This document shows, in pieces, positions 35,021 through 43,219 of a stretch of DNA of 64,000 nucleotides. Where the stretch lies: assembly GCF_004138205.1 (NCBI RefSeq), contig NZ_RXNQ01000033.1, positions 186,001-250,000 of the forward strand, read 5' to 3'. A program made the translations under genes and the position numbers. The notes below the pieces were generated by a model. The model was given only the letters and a program-made list of their open reading frames with translations. It did no database searches and was not told the DNA's origin. The DNA is from Pedobacter sp. SYP-B3415 (GTDB taxonomy: Bacteria > Bacteroidota > Bacteroidia > Sphingobacteriales > Sphingobacteriaceae). Numbering within the stretch: the stretch's first letter is position 1; every line of letters starts with the position of its first letter.

Positions 35021-35974
35021 ATGAAATTTCATGAATTGATTGTTCTTGCCTGTCTGGCCGGCAGCCTGCCGGGCTATGCGCAAAAGGCATATACACAAAA
35101 GATAAACGGTACCCAATTACAATTTGACATGCAGGCCATTCCGGCCGGCTCGTTTCAAATGGGTAGCAAAAGCGGAAAGGCTGACGAGCAACCCGTTCAC
35201 AATGTAAAGCTTGATCCTTTCTGGATGAGCAAATTTGAAGTAACCTGGGATCTGTTTGAACCGTTTTTGTACAAAGATTATGAGGTACGGCAAAGCGAAG
35301 GCCCGGTACCGGCTGAAGTTGATGCAGTGGCCAGGCCGACTAAGCCCTACCTGGATATGACATTTGGTATGGGTAAACTCGGACAGCCTGCGCTTGCAAT
35401 GACCCAATACAATGCGATTCAGTTCTGCAAATGGCTTTACACCCGCACCGGCGTGTTTTACCGTTTGCCGACAGAGGCAGAATGGGAATATGCCTGCCGC
35501 GCGGGAAGTAAAACTGAGTTTAGCTTCGGTAACAATGCCGCTCAGCTCGGAGATTTTGCCTGGTTTAAAGATAATAGCGGCAACAAAACCCATAAGGTCG
35601 GAGAAAAGAAACCCAATGCCTGGGGCCTTTATGATATGCACGGCAATGTGGCTGAGTGGACGTTCGATCAATACGAAGAAGATTTTTACAAACAACCCAG
35701 GGCTGCGGGAGCCAATCCTGTCGCTGTGCCTGAGAAGTTATACCCTAATGTCGTTAGAGGCGGCTCTTATGATGAAGCTGCTGAAAACCTGCGGTCGGCA
35801 GCCCGGCTTGCCTCAGACCCGGCCTGGAAGCAGCTTGACCCGCAGATACCAAAAAGTAACTGGTGGTTCCCGGAAGCGCCCTTTGTTGGCATAAGACTCG
35901 TCAGGCCTGCAAAGGCGCCCACGAAGGCGGAAATTGACGCCTATTACAATAAGCCGCCTATAAAAGACTATTAA
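35021..35974 (+). CDS. Exported SUMF1/FGE-fold protein
   Basis: A 317-residue protein with a signal peptide (to GYA|Q) and the formylglycine-generating-enzyme/SUMF1 fold: IPAGSFQMGS, RLPTEAEWEYACRAG, WGLYDMHGNVAEWTFD and VVRGGSYDEA. The cysteine pair used for copper binding and catalysis in true FGE is missing after RGGS, so sulfatase activation is unlikely. It is probably a structural or binding domain. It heads a three-gene set with the oxidoreductase (31 bases on) and the TIM-barrel protein. No lipobox is present. Confidence 0.85.
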   Translation: MKFHELIVLACLAGSLPGYAQKAYTQKINGTQLQFDMQAIPAGSFQMGSKSGKADEQPVHNVKLDPFWMSKFEVTWDLFEPFLYKDYEVRQSEGPVPAEVDAVARPTKPYLDMTFGMGKLGQPALAMTQYNAIQFCKWLYTRTGVFYRLPTEAEWEYACRAGSKTEFSFGNNAAQLGDFAWFKDNSGNKTHKVGEKKPNAWGLYDMHGNVAEWTFDQYEEDFYKQPRAAGANPVAVPEKLYPNVVRGGSYDEAAENLRSAARLASDPAWKQLDPQIPKSNWWFPEAPFVGIRLVRPAKAPTKAEIDAYYNKPPIKDY

Positions 35975-36005
35975 AATAATCTGACCTGATAAAAACTAAA
36001 CCACA

Positions 36006-37307
36006 ATGAGCGAAAGAAGAGACTTTCTAAAAAATTCAGCCCTGCTTGCGGGCGGCGCTATGCTGAGTAACATCCCGCTGGCCGGCGCGTTCGCGGCCGG
36101 AAGCGACACCATCAAAATTGCATTAATCGGCTGCGGTGACCGCGGCACGGGCGCGGCATTCCAGGCATTGCAAACCAAGTACAACCTGAAATTGGTTGCT
36201 ATGGCTGATGCGTTTCAGGATCGCCTGGACAGCAGCTACAAAGCGCTTTCAGATAAATTTAAGGACAAGATAGATGTGCCGGCTGAACGCCGTTTTGTAG
36301 GCTTCGATGCCTATCAAAAAGCGATACCGCTGGCCGATGTCGTGCTGCTGGCAACGCCTCCGGGCTTCCGCCCGATTCATTTCGAAGAGGCCGTTAAACA
36401 GAGCAAACAAATCTTTATGGAGAAACCGGTAGCTGTTGATGCTCCGGGAATAAGACGTGTACTTGCCGCAGCAGAAGAAGCAAAAAAGAAAAAACTCAAC
36501 GTGGTTGTGGGTCTTCAGCGCAGGTACCAGACCAACTACCGGGAAGCCTTGAAACGCATAGAAGACGGGGCGCTTGGTAACATCGTTTCCGGACAGGTTT
36601 ACTGGAACAGCGGCGGTGTATGGGTTCGGCCGCGCAAAGCCGGTCAAACGGAAATGGAGTACCAGATGAGAAACTGGTATTATTTCAACTGGCTTTGCGG
36701 CGATCATATTGTAGAGCAGCACGTGCACAATATTGATATTGCCAACTGGGTAAAAAATGCATATCCGGTAAGTATACAGGGAACGGGAAGCCGCGCCTGG
36801 AGAACCGGAAAAGACTATGGAGAAATCTACGACAATCATGCTGTGGAGCTTACCTATGCAGATGGTGCGGTGATCTATTCGCAATGCCGGCATTTTGAAG
36901 GTATCTCGAACCGGGTCGATGAAACTTTCCAGGGTACCAAGGGGCGTGTCTACCTGAGCGCCGGCAACAAGGCGGTATTGTGGGATCACTCGGGCAAGGA
37001 GATTTACAACCACCCGGGCAAGGGTAATCCAAACCCTTATCAGACTGAACATGACGAGCTCTTTGCAGCTATCAGCAGTGGGGAATATAAATTTAATGAT
37101 GCAGAACGTGCCGCAAAGAGCACCCTTACAGCAATTATTGGCAGGTATGCAACTTACTCGGGCAAGGTGATTACCTGGGATGAAGCATTAAATTCGAATC
37201 AGGTTCTGGCACCGGATAAATTTACCTGGGATGCGCAGCCAAAAGTACTGCCAGATGCAAACGGAATCTATCCGTATCCACAACCCGGAAAAACCATGGT
37301 TATTTAA
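36006..37307 (+). CDS. Tat-exported Gfo/Idh/MocA family oxidoreductase
   Basis: A 433-residue NAD(P)-dependent sugar oxidoreductase. The N-terminus SERRDFLKNSALLAGGAML is a twin-arginine signal, so the enzyme would fold with cofactor before export. The Rossmann part has IALIGCGDRGTG and MEKPVAVD; the C-terminal half carries the conserved GDHIVEQHVHNIDIANW. Exported members of this family oxidise the C3 (or C2) hydroxyl of glycosides. Its stop is three bases from the next ORF, indicating translational coupling with a sugar-isomerase-like protein. Confidence 0.88.
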   Translation: MSERRDFLKNSALLAGGAMLSNIPLAGAFAAGSDTIKIALIGCGDRGTGAAFQALQTKYNLKLVAMADAFQDRLDSSYKALSDKFKDKIDVPAERRFVGFDAYQKAIPLADVVLLATPPGFRPIHFEEAVKQSKQIFMEKPVAVDAPGIRRVLAAAEEAKKKKLNVVVGLQRRYQTNYREALKRIEDGALGNIVSGQVYWNSGGVWVRPRKAGQTEMEYQMRNWYYFNWLCGDHIVEQHVHNIDIANWVKNAYPVSIQGTGSRAWRTGKDYGEIYDNHAVELTYADGAVIYSQCRHFEGISNRVDETFQGTKGRVYLSAGNKAVLWDHSGKEIYNHPGKGNPNPYQTEHDELFAAISSGEYKFNDAERAAKSTLTAIIGRYATYSGKVITWDEALNSNQVLAPDKFTWDAQPKVLPDANGIYPYPQPGKTMVI

Positions 37308-37310
37308 GAC

Positions 37311-38228
37311 ATGAACAGGACAGAATTTTTAAAAGCGAGCGCACTGACAGCCGGACTCGTCTCAAGCGGCAGTCTTTTTCAGGATGCAGCTGCTTATGCG
37401 GGTCCGTCTGCAGCAAAAACATTCAACCTCAATTACGGACCTCACGAAGGGCAGTTTGAAAACCACGCAGGTAAGAGTTTTACAGACCAGATCCAGTATA
37501 TGTATGACCAGGGTTTTCGCTCTATCGAAGATAACGGTTACCTGGGCCGTTCAGTAGAGCAGCAAAAAAAGATCGGCGATCTGCTTGCAAAACTGGGTAT
37601 GACCATGGGCGTATTTGTGGTAGACGGCGGCGACAACTGGAAAACATCACTCACAACAGGAAAAAAAGAATTTGTAGACAAGTTTGTAGACACCTGTAAG
37701 CGCTCGGTAGAAGCAGCCAAACGTTGTAATGCGAAATGGCTTACCGTGGTGCCGGGTTTTTATGAACGTAAGCTTCCCTATGGCAACCAGTTTTCTAACG
37801 TGATCGAGGCCATGAGACGCGGAGCGGAGATATTCGAACCGCACGGGCTTGTCATGGTGCTTGAAACCTTGAGCGATACCCCTGAGTTATTTTTACAACA
37901 AACGCATGAAACGTATGCGGTGTGTAAGGCCGTAAAGAGCCCGTCTTGTAAGATCCTTTATGACATTTACCACATGCAGCGCACAGAAGGTGATCTGCTA
38001 AAAAATATAGAGCGCTGCTGGGACGAGATTGCCTATTTCCAGGTAGGGGATAATCCGGGAAGGAAAGAGCCGGGAACGGGCGAGATCAACTACAAAAATG
38101 TTTTTAAATACATTCACGGCCGTGGTTATCGCGGCGTTATGGGCATGGAGCATGGAAAATCTGTAGGAGGAAAGGAAGGAGAAGTTAAACTGATCCAGTC
38201 TTACCGGGAAGCTGATCAATTTCTTTAA
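37311..38228 (+). CDS. Exported sugar isomerase/hydroxypyruvate isomerase-like TIM barrel
   Basis: A 305-residue AP-endonuclease-2/xylose-isomerase-like barrel. Metal-site residues typical of the group lie in VLETLSD, LYDIYHMQ, VGDNPGRKEPGTGEINY and GMEHG. The N-terminus NRTEFLKASALTAGLV resembles a Tat or Sec signal, with one Arg only before the FLK motif. It should isomerise or epimerise a keto/aldo sugar produced by the preceding oxidoreductase. It ends the cassette at a terminator. The substrate is unknown. Confidence 0.85.
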   Translation: MNRTEFLKASALTAGLVSSGSLFQDAAAYAGPSAAKTFNLNYGPHEGQFENHAGKSFTDQIQYMYDQGFRSIEDNGYLGRSVEQQKKIGDLLAKLGMTMGVFVVDGGDNWKTSLTTGKKEFVDKFVDTCKRSVEAAKRCNAKWLTVVPGFYERKLPYGNQFSNVIEAMRRGAEIFEPHGLVMVLETLSDTPELFLQQTHETYAVCKAVKSPSCKILYDIYHMQRTEGDLLKNIERCWDEIAYFQVGDNPGRKEPGTGEINYKNVFKYIHGRGYRGVMGMEHGKSVGGKEGEVKLIQSYREADQFL

Positions 38229-38233
38229 CATAA

Positions 38234-38258
38234 AAAGTCCGGAATACCGGGCTTTTTT
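38234..38258 (+). terminator. Terminator of the sugar-oxidation cassette
   Basis: AGTCCGG-aata-CCGGGCT pairs with one G-T wobble and is followed by six Ts. Confidence 0.8.
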
Positions 38259-38262
38259 ATTT

Positions 38263-38943
38263 TCAGGGTGTTTTTACGTAATAAGCCTTACCCAGGCCGA
38301 TCGTTGTGGAGTTCTCTTCGCGCGCATCGCCGCCTTTTTTTGCCGGCATGAAATAGAAACAAAACGTTTGAGGTTTGCCGCCCGGGTATCTGAACGTTAC
38401 GCTGTAGCCGTTTAAAAGGTATGTTCCGAGGATGACGCGGCGCCTGGTCTGACCTGACAGTGCTGCAAACGAAGCGCTAAAACTGCCGTCGTTTTTAAAA
38501 TCGATTGTCTGTGCCTGATCCAGCCCAACTGCCCCCGTTCCTTTGCTTGCAGACAAGATGCGGTATTTGCCGTGCAGCCGGTCATTCGGGCTTGCCGGCA
38601 GTACTTTATAATACAATCCGCGTTTCCATGTTTCGGTTTTACTGCGTGCATCGGGCCAGTTGATCAGCATGCCGGTAGCCTGTTCTTCCCAGTTTCCCCA
38701 TAGTTCTGCTCCATCTCCTTTGCTGCCTGCTCTGTTGATTTGTTCGGGGGATAGGCCGGTTACAAATGATTTGTAAATACGGCCGTCTGCATACAAGACA
38801 TAATGATTGATAATCATTACCGGTTCAGCGCCCCGCCGGTAAGCCATCTGTTCATATACCATGATATGGTAGGACGACTTGCGCTGAGCATGCAAAGGAA
38901 AGAAGAATTGCAGCAGGAATAAGAGCAGGAAAAATGATCGCAT
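38263..38943 (-). CDS. Secreted protein of unknown function
   Basis: A 226-residue protein with a clear signal peptide (RSFFLLLFLLQFFFPLHA|Q). I recognise no family. The mature part is beta-rich, with YHIMVYEQMAYRRGAEPVMI, GNWEEQATGMLINWPD and FKNDGSFSASFA, and has a single Cys near the end (QTFCFYF). The phrase YVLYADGRIYKSF is reminiscent of beta-propeller or lipocalin strands but proves nothing. It is convergent with the cassette upstream and monocistronic. Confidence 0.75.
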   Translation of the reverse strand: MRSFFLLLFLLQFFFPLHAQRKSSYHIMVYEQMAYRRGAEPVMIINHYVLYADGRIYKSFVTGLSPEQINRAGSKGDGAELWGNWEEQATGMLINWPDARSKTETWKRGLYYKVLPASPNDRLHGKYRILSASKGTGAVGLDQAQTIDFKNDGSFSASFAALSGQTRRRVILGTYLLNGYSVTFRYPGGKPQTFCFYFMPAKKGGDAREENSTTIGLGKAYYVKTP

Positions 38944-39008
38944 GTGGTTTCATTGATTTACAGCTGTTACAGGGAGTATAAACCAAGTTCGCAATAAATC
39001 TGAAAAGC

Positions 39009-39041
39009 ACAAAAAAACACCCTGTGATCGGCAGGGTGTTT
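39009..39041 (-). terminator. Terminator of the tRNA-Cys/small basic protein unit
   Basis: AAACACCCTG (39015-39024), seven-base loop, CAGGGTGTTT (39032-39041). On the minus strand it is followed by seven Ts. Confidence 0.88.
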
Positions 39042-39064
39042 AATATTTTCAAAGAAGTCTCTGA

Positions 39065-39235
39065 CTATTTAGCCAAAGAAGCCAGAACAGCATTGTTTTT
39101 TGCAAGCTGATCTTTAGCTGACTGCTGTGAACGGCTACCTTTCTCGATGTTGGTGGCCAATTTCAAAAACTTAACTTCTAAACGTGAGACAGTTTTGTTT
39201 CTTCTGTCTTTTCTCTTTAATCTGGTAACTGCCAT
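39065..39235 (-). CDS. Small basic protein (56 aa), Bacteroidota type
   Basis: ATG 39235 opens a 56-residue, strongly basic protein: MAVTRLKRKDRRNKTVSRLE, then a helical, Ala/Ser/Lys-rich remainder ending LASLAK. The opening is a pattern I associate with a small conserved Bacteroidota protein, possibly ribosome-associated. It follows tRNA-Cys by 33 bases, shares its promoter and ends at a strong terminator. The longer frame to 39328 reads through the tRNA gene and is not real. The function is inference. Confidence 0.72.
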   Translation of the reverse strand: MAVTRLKRKDRRNKTVSRLEVKFLKLATNIEKGSRSQQSAKDQLAKNNAVLASLAK

Positions 39236-39268
39236 GGTGTAACCTTTTATTTTTTTATTTGTACAAAC

Positions 39269-39342
39269 TGGAGGTCGAGAGCGGATTCGAACCGCTGTAC
39301 AAGGTTTTGCAGACCTCTGCCTAGCCACTCGGCCACTCGACC
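39269..39342 (-). tRNA. tRNA-Cys (GCA)
   Basis: On the minus strand a full cloverleaf folds: acceptor GGTCGAG/CTCGACC, discriminator T, encoded CCA, D-arm GCCGAGTGGCTAGGC, anticodon loop CTGCAAA (anticodon GCA), T-arm CGGTTCGAATCCG. U73 and the GCA anticodon are the identity elements of tRNA-Cys. A perfect promoter lies just upstream. Confidence 0.97.
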
Positions 39343-39359
39343 ATTAAATTTCAAGGTTG

Positions 39360-39390
39360 CAAAAATAGGAAATTCAAATTAAGAAACAAA
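39360..39390 (-). promoter_or_regulatory. Consensus promoter of tRNA-Cys
   Basis: Reading the minus strand: TTTG (39390-39387), 19 bases, TATTTTTG (39367-39360). This is an exact TTTG-N19-TAnnTTTG match, 17 bases before the tRNA 5' end. It probably drives the small basic protein as well. Confidence 0.85.
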
Positions 39391-39463
39391 CATATTTGCT
39401 TTTATTTGAAAATGACCGCCTGCCCGCAGGTCGAATCCTGAATTCTTTACGCTTATCTTCTTT

Positions 39464-40210
39464 CTAATGCATATGTCTGGTGAGTTCTGAACAGAAGATC
39501 GCCGCACTGATGGCAACGTTCAGCGATTCGGCACCACCTTTCCTCGGGATGGTTACCGCCCTCGATACGAACGAACGCAATTCTGCTGAAATGCCCTGGC
39601 CTTCATTGCCCAAAACAACCAGGCCTTCCTTGCCCCAGGGTATGTCATAAATGCTTTCACCATCGAGCAATGCTCCATATACCGGAAGATTTGCTGAACG
39701 GATCAGCGCCGCCAGATCCGTGTAAAAGATCTCCATTCTGGCCAGGGAACCCATTGTTGCCTGTACGGTTTTTGGATTGTACGCTTCTACGGTATTTGCA
39801 GAACATATGATTTTGTCAAAACCAAACCAGTCAGCGGTGCGAATAATCGTACCCAGATTGCCGGGATCCTGAATCCCATCAAGCAGCAGACTGAATTGTC
39901 CGCGAAGCGCATCTGCTGCAATATGCTGCTGTTGCGGCATGTGCACAAGTGCCAGCATATCCTGCGGCGTTTGCAAAGTACTGATGCGCTCCAGCTCGGT
40001 TTGGTTTACCTCAAATAACTTTATATTTGTACCGGTATCTTCAAAATTTGCGGGCAGGTTTCCGGTATGATAAATGCTGTGAAGGCGATAGGCTGAACCA
40101 AAAAATTCTGTTATCGCTTTTATACCTTCAATGATGAACAAACCGTTTTCTTTACGGAACTTTTTTTGGTGCAGGGATTTTATAAAACTTATTTGAGACT
40201 TTGAAAGCAT
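39464..40210 (-). CDS. TrmH/SpoU family RNA 2'-O-methyltransferase
   Basis: A 248-residue SPOUT methyltransferase that methylates ribose in tRNA or rRNA. The N-terminal substrate-binding domain (about residues 1-95, with FRKENGLFIIEGIKAI) is followed by the knotted catalytic domain: LDGIQDPGNLGTIIRTADWFG, VVLGNEGQGIS and SLNVAISAAI. Domain order is that of the RlmB/TrmH-like YsgA type. Its start overlaps the start of the divergent tamL by ten bases, an unusual head-to-head arrangement. Confidence 0.92.
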   Translation of the reverse strand: MLSKSQISFIKSLHQKKFRKENGLFIIEGIKAITEFFGSAYRLHSIYHTGNLPANFEDTGTNIKLFEVNQTELERISTLQTPQDMLALVHMPQQQHIAADALRGQFSLLLDGIQDPGNLGTIIRTADWFGFDKIICSANTVEAYNPKTVQATMGSLARMEIFYTDLAALIRSANLPVYGALLDGESIYDIPWGKEGLVVLGNEGQGISAELRSFVSRAVTIPRKGGAESLNVAISAAIFCSELTRHMH

Positions 40211-42603
40211 ACAGGCCGATCTTCAGGGAATATTCAATCACTGCAATATTACCACTATTTATTCTTTTAATTGCGGCATGCTCATCTACAAAATACATTG
40301 AAGATTACCAATCGATTGTAAAAAAAGTTACCATTGACAGCGTAGACAGGCAATTTGAAGAAGAGGCCTACAACTATGTGCAAAAAGACATCAGGCCGAA
40401 TTCAAAATTTGGTATCAACGTGTTTTTCTATAATCTTTTCAATACCAAAGACGGAAAATACAAGACCACAGGTATTAAGCCGATAGGGAGCCCGCCACCC
40501 ATCCTTGACAGTGCCCTGGTAGAAATATCGCGTGCGCAGATCGAGAAGTTTTTAAAGAGCAAGGGTTACTTCGACGCCAGGGTCGGTTCAGATCTTGAAG
40601 TTGAGGAGCAGCGAGCATCGATCCTTTTCAAAGCTAATCCGGGTCCGCTTTATCACGTTGAGAAAGTTTCTCTGGAGATCCCTGACGGCGCCTTAAAGGC
40701 TGTCTATAACAATTTCAAGAAAGGCGATACGCGCCTGCACGATGGCATGCGTTATGACGAAGATTCGCTGGTTTATGAGCGTGAACGCATTTACCAGATC
40801 GCAAAGGAAAACGGATATTATGATTTTCTGCGTCCTTATATACGTTATGATGTGATAGATACAGCCCACCATTCCCGGAAAGTGGGCCTGCGCCTGTATG
40901 TAGACAATCCGGAAGGCCGCACGGGCCACAAACAGTACAGGATCGGCGAAACAAATATTCTCATTGCGCCAAACCCTGACGGTTTCCCCGATTCGGTGCG
41001 TTTCAAACTCAATCCTGAGAAAGTAAACAGCATCCGGTACACGGATTTTTCAAAACGTTTCAGGCGAAATCCCATTGTACGGTATGACTTTCTGAAAAAA
41101 GGCGACCTGTACGACATCAGAAACGAAAACCTGACGTATGACCGCATGTACGAACTGAACGTCTTTAAGAACGTTAAGATCGACTTTTACAAGGATTCAG
41201 TTTCCAGAGATACCGGCCGCCTGATCCATCCGATTATTCAGCTTATCCCTCAAAAAAGAATGAGCAACCGGGTCGAAGGCGAGATCCCGTTTAATGCAGG
41301 TACAGTCGGTTTTACCCTTAGCAATACGTATACAAACAATAATTTGTTCCGGGGCGCTGAGCGCTTCGAATTTCAGATCAAAGGCGGGCTGCAATCGCGA
41401 ATAGGGCAGGAGCGCGGTATTTTCAGAGATATATACCAGCGGGATCTTTCAGTGAGCGCAAACTTAACGGTTCCCCGACTAATCATTCCTTTTTATAACC
41501 CGCCACTGGGTGGCAATGGTATGCCGCATACCACATTCTCATCCAGTTTTGTATATGCCCTTCAGCAGGATGTAGCAACCCGCCGCATCTTTATCAATTC
41601 AATTACGTACGACTGGGTAGAAACGAAATCTAAACTGCACTCATTTACGCCGCTTAATTTCGAGTACAGGTTCGGTGATTTGTTGCTTACCCAAACTGAA
41701 ATCGAAAACATATTGGGCAACCTGGCTTCATTGCCTTTATTAGAGCGAAGCGACCTGACGCTAGGTATGAAATACACCTATACGCTGAACGGTAATAAAC
41801 TAAATCAATACCGCGACTTCATTTATTTCAGGGGAAACATTGACATTGCCGGCAACTTACTCTATGGGCTGTCAAGACTGGGCGGGGTGCATCCAAATCC
41901 CGACGCCAAGTATTATGGTACCATACTGGGCCTGCCTTATAACCAGTATGTACGCCCCGAGGTTGATTTGCGCTGGTATAAACACCTGGGGGGCAGCCGG
42001 CAATTTGTTGCCCGGCTGAATGCCGGAATCGGATATGGTTACGGAAACTCAAACATTGTTCCTTTCGAGAAGATGTTTTTCGCAGGCGGCTCAAACGGCC
42101 TCAGGGCCTGGCAGGCACGTACCGTAGGCCCCGGTAATTACAACCGTGAAGTGCTCGAAGATGCAAGGCAACGGCAGCTGCTATTTGGGATTGATCAGCT
42201 TGGCGAAATGCGTGCCGAAGCAAACCTCGAGTACCGGTTCAGGCTGCTCGATAAATTTATTGGTGCCAAACTGAATGGAGCCTTTTTTATAGATGCGGGC
42301 AACGTCTGGAACATTCGCCGCGGACCTGGTAAATCAGACCCTACTTTCTTCAAACTCGACAAATTACCTCAGCAGCTCGCAGTGGGTACAGGTATAGGTT
42401 TCAGGTATGACGTAGATTATTTCGTTTTCAGATTCGATATAGGACTGAAACTGAAGGATCCGCAATTTATCGGCTCAGACCAGTGGGTCATCACAAAATA
42501 TTTTGGCGATACCCGCGCGTTCAAAGATGATTATTATGCCCGGCATGAACCTGACCGTTATCGTTTCTTTCAATACAACTTCGGCATAGGAATGCCTTTC
42601 TAA
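40201..42603 (+). CDS. tamL: TamA-like outer-membrane lipoprotein (TamL)
   Basis: An 800-residue Omp85-type protein. The N-terminal signal ends in a lipobox (LLIAAC, Cys27), as in the lipoprotein TamL of Bacteroidota. POTRA domains follow (about residues 40-320), and a 16-strand barrel makes up the rest, with the characteristic GGSNGLRAW (VRG/Y-like, in barrel loop 6) and the terminal FNFGIGMPF. It would act in inserting or exporting proteins across the outer membrane with TamB. TTG 40201 is the only start giving the signal peptide. It overlaps the trmH-like gene start by ten bases. Confidence 0.9.
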   Translation: MKAYRPIFREYSITAILPLFILLIAACSSTKYIEDYQSIVKKVTIDSVDRQFEEEAYNYVQKDIRPNSKFGINVFFYNLFNTKDGKYKTTGIKPIGSPPPILDSALVEISRAQIEKFLKSKGYFDARVGSDLEVEEQRASILFKANPGPLYHVEKVSLEIPDGALKAVYNNFKKGDTRLHDGMRYDEDSLVYERERIYQIAKENGYYDFLRPYIRYDVIDTAHHSRKVGLRLYVDNPEGRTGHKQYRIGETNILIAPNPDGFPDSVRFKLNPEKVNSIRYTDFSKRFRRNPIVRYDFLKKGDLYDIRNENLTYDRMYELNVFKNVKIDFYKDSVSRDTGRLIHPIIQLIPQKRMSNRVEGEIPFNAGTVGFTLSNTYTNNNLFRGAERFEFQIKGGLQSRIGQERGIFRDIYQRDLSVSANLTVPRLIIPFYNPPLGGNGMPHTTFSSSFVYALQQDVATRRIFINSITYDWVETKSKLHSFTPLNFEYRFGDLLLTQTEIENILGNLASLPLLERSDLTLGMKYTYTLNGNKLNQYRDFIYFRGNIDIAGNLLYGLSRLGGVHPNPDAKYYGTILGLPYNQYVRPEVDLRWYKHLGGSRQFVARLNAGIGYGYGNSNIVPFEKMFFAGGSNGLRAWQARTVGPGNYNREVLEDARQRQLLFGIDQLGEMRAEANLEYRFRLLDKFIGAKLNGAFFIDAGNVWNIRRGPGKSDPTFFKLDKLPQQLAVGTGIGFRYDVDYFVFRFDIGLKLKDPQFIGSDQWVITKYFGDTRAFKDDYYARHEPDRYRFFQYNFGIGMPF

Positions 42604-42688
42604 ATTATCATAACGTATCGGGACAGAACAAGCAGCATTTCCGGCAGTTGAGCTGCAGACTGCTTTCGGGTTTGTCTGGAATTTTGTT

Positions 42689-43219
42689 TTAAAACAGGTT
42701 TTTTAAACTATCAAAAATCGTCTCGAAGAAGGTGCTTACGTTTAGCCCGTTGCTATGGCTAAAGTAGAAAAAGACGAGCAGCACGATCACGGCAATGATG
42801 ATAAGCCTTTTGAATGCGAATGCGATAAAAACGATGATAAGGGGTATCAAAACGAGCCACAGCGTACTGATCGTGAATGGATTCAGGTTGTTCTCTTTTT
42901 TATAAACGTATACCAGTTTGCTATGCGTACCGGCTTCATTTTTATGCTTGATGTAAACAAATGTGGACCGTTCGATAGATAGCGGCAGCAAGGCAACACC
43001 ATCCTGAAAACGGAGTACCTGGGTAAAGCCGCTTACGCTGAACGTATATGTTCCATTAATTTTTTCCAGCGGATTGCCGGTGCTGTCAGCGGCAATGACG
43101 GCAAGTTTTGAATTTTTAAGCAGGCTTTCCTTGATAAGAAAGTTATTAATAGATACGCCCTGCGCGAAGGTGGTAGATGCAAAAAGCGAAATTACGATCA
43201 GCAAAAATAGCTTCTTCAT
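42689..43219 (-). CDS. Unknown exported membrane protein coupled to a patatin barrel protein
   Basis: A 176-residue protein with a signal peptide (to TTFA|Q), a periplasmic beta-rich domain (about residues 20-118) with NGTYTFSVSGFTQVLRF, and two close transmembrane helices near 120-155. I know no family. Its ATG overlaps the stop of the patatin-like gene (ATGA), showing translational coupling. It may assist or anchor the patatin protein. 42604-42688 to its left holds nothing recognisable. Confidence 0.7.
   Translation of the reverse strand: MKKLFLLIVISLFASTTFAQGVSINNFLIKESLLKNSKLAVIAADSTGNPLEKINGTYTFSVSGFTQVLRFQDGVALLPLSIERSTFVYIKHKNEAGTHSKLVYVYKKENNLNPFTISTLWLVLIPLIIVFIAFAFKRLIIIAVIVLLVFFYFSHSNGLNVSTFFETIFDSLKNLF

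Noticed and set aside
35021-35974. Gliding-motility protein GldJ/GldK
   Set aside because: Those SUMF1-fold proteins are lipoproteins in gld clusters; this one has no lipobox and lies in a sugar-enzyme operon.
39236-39328. N-terminal extension of the small basic protein
   Set aside because: The extended frame reads through the tRNA-Cys gene; MAVTRLKRKDRR at 39235 is the plausible start.
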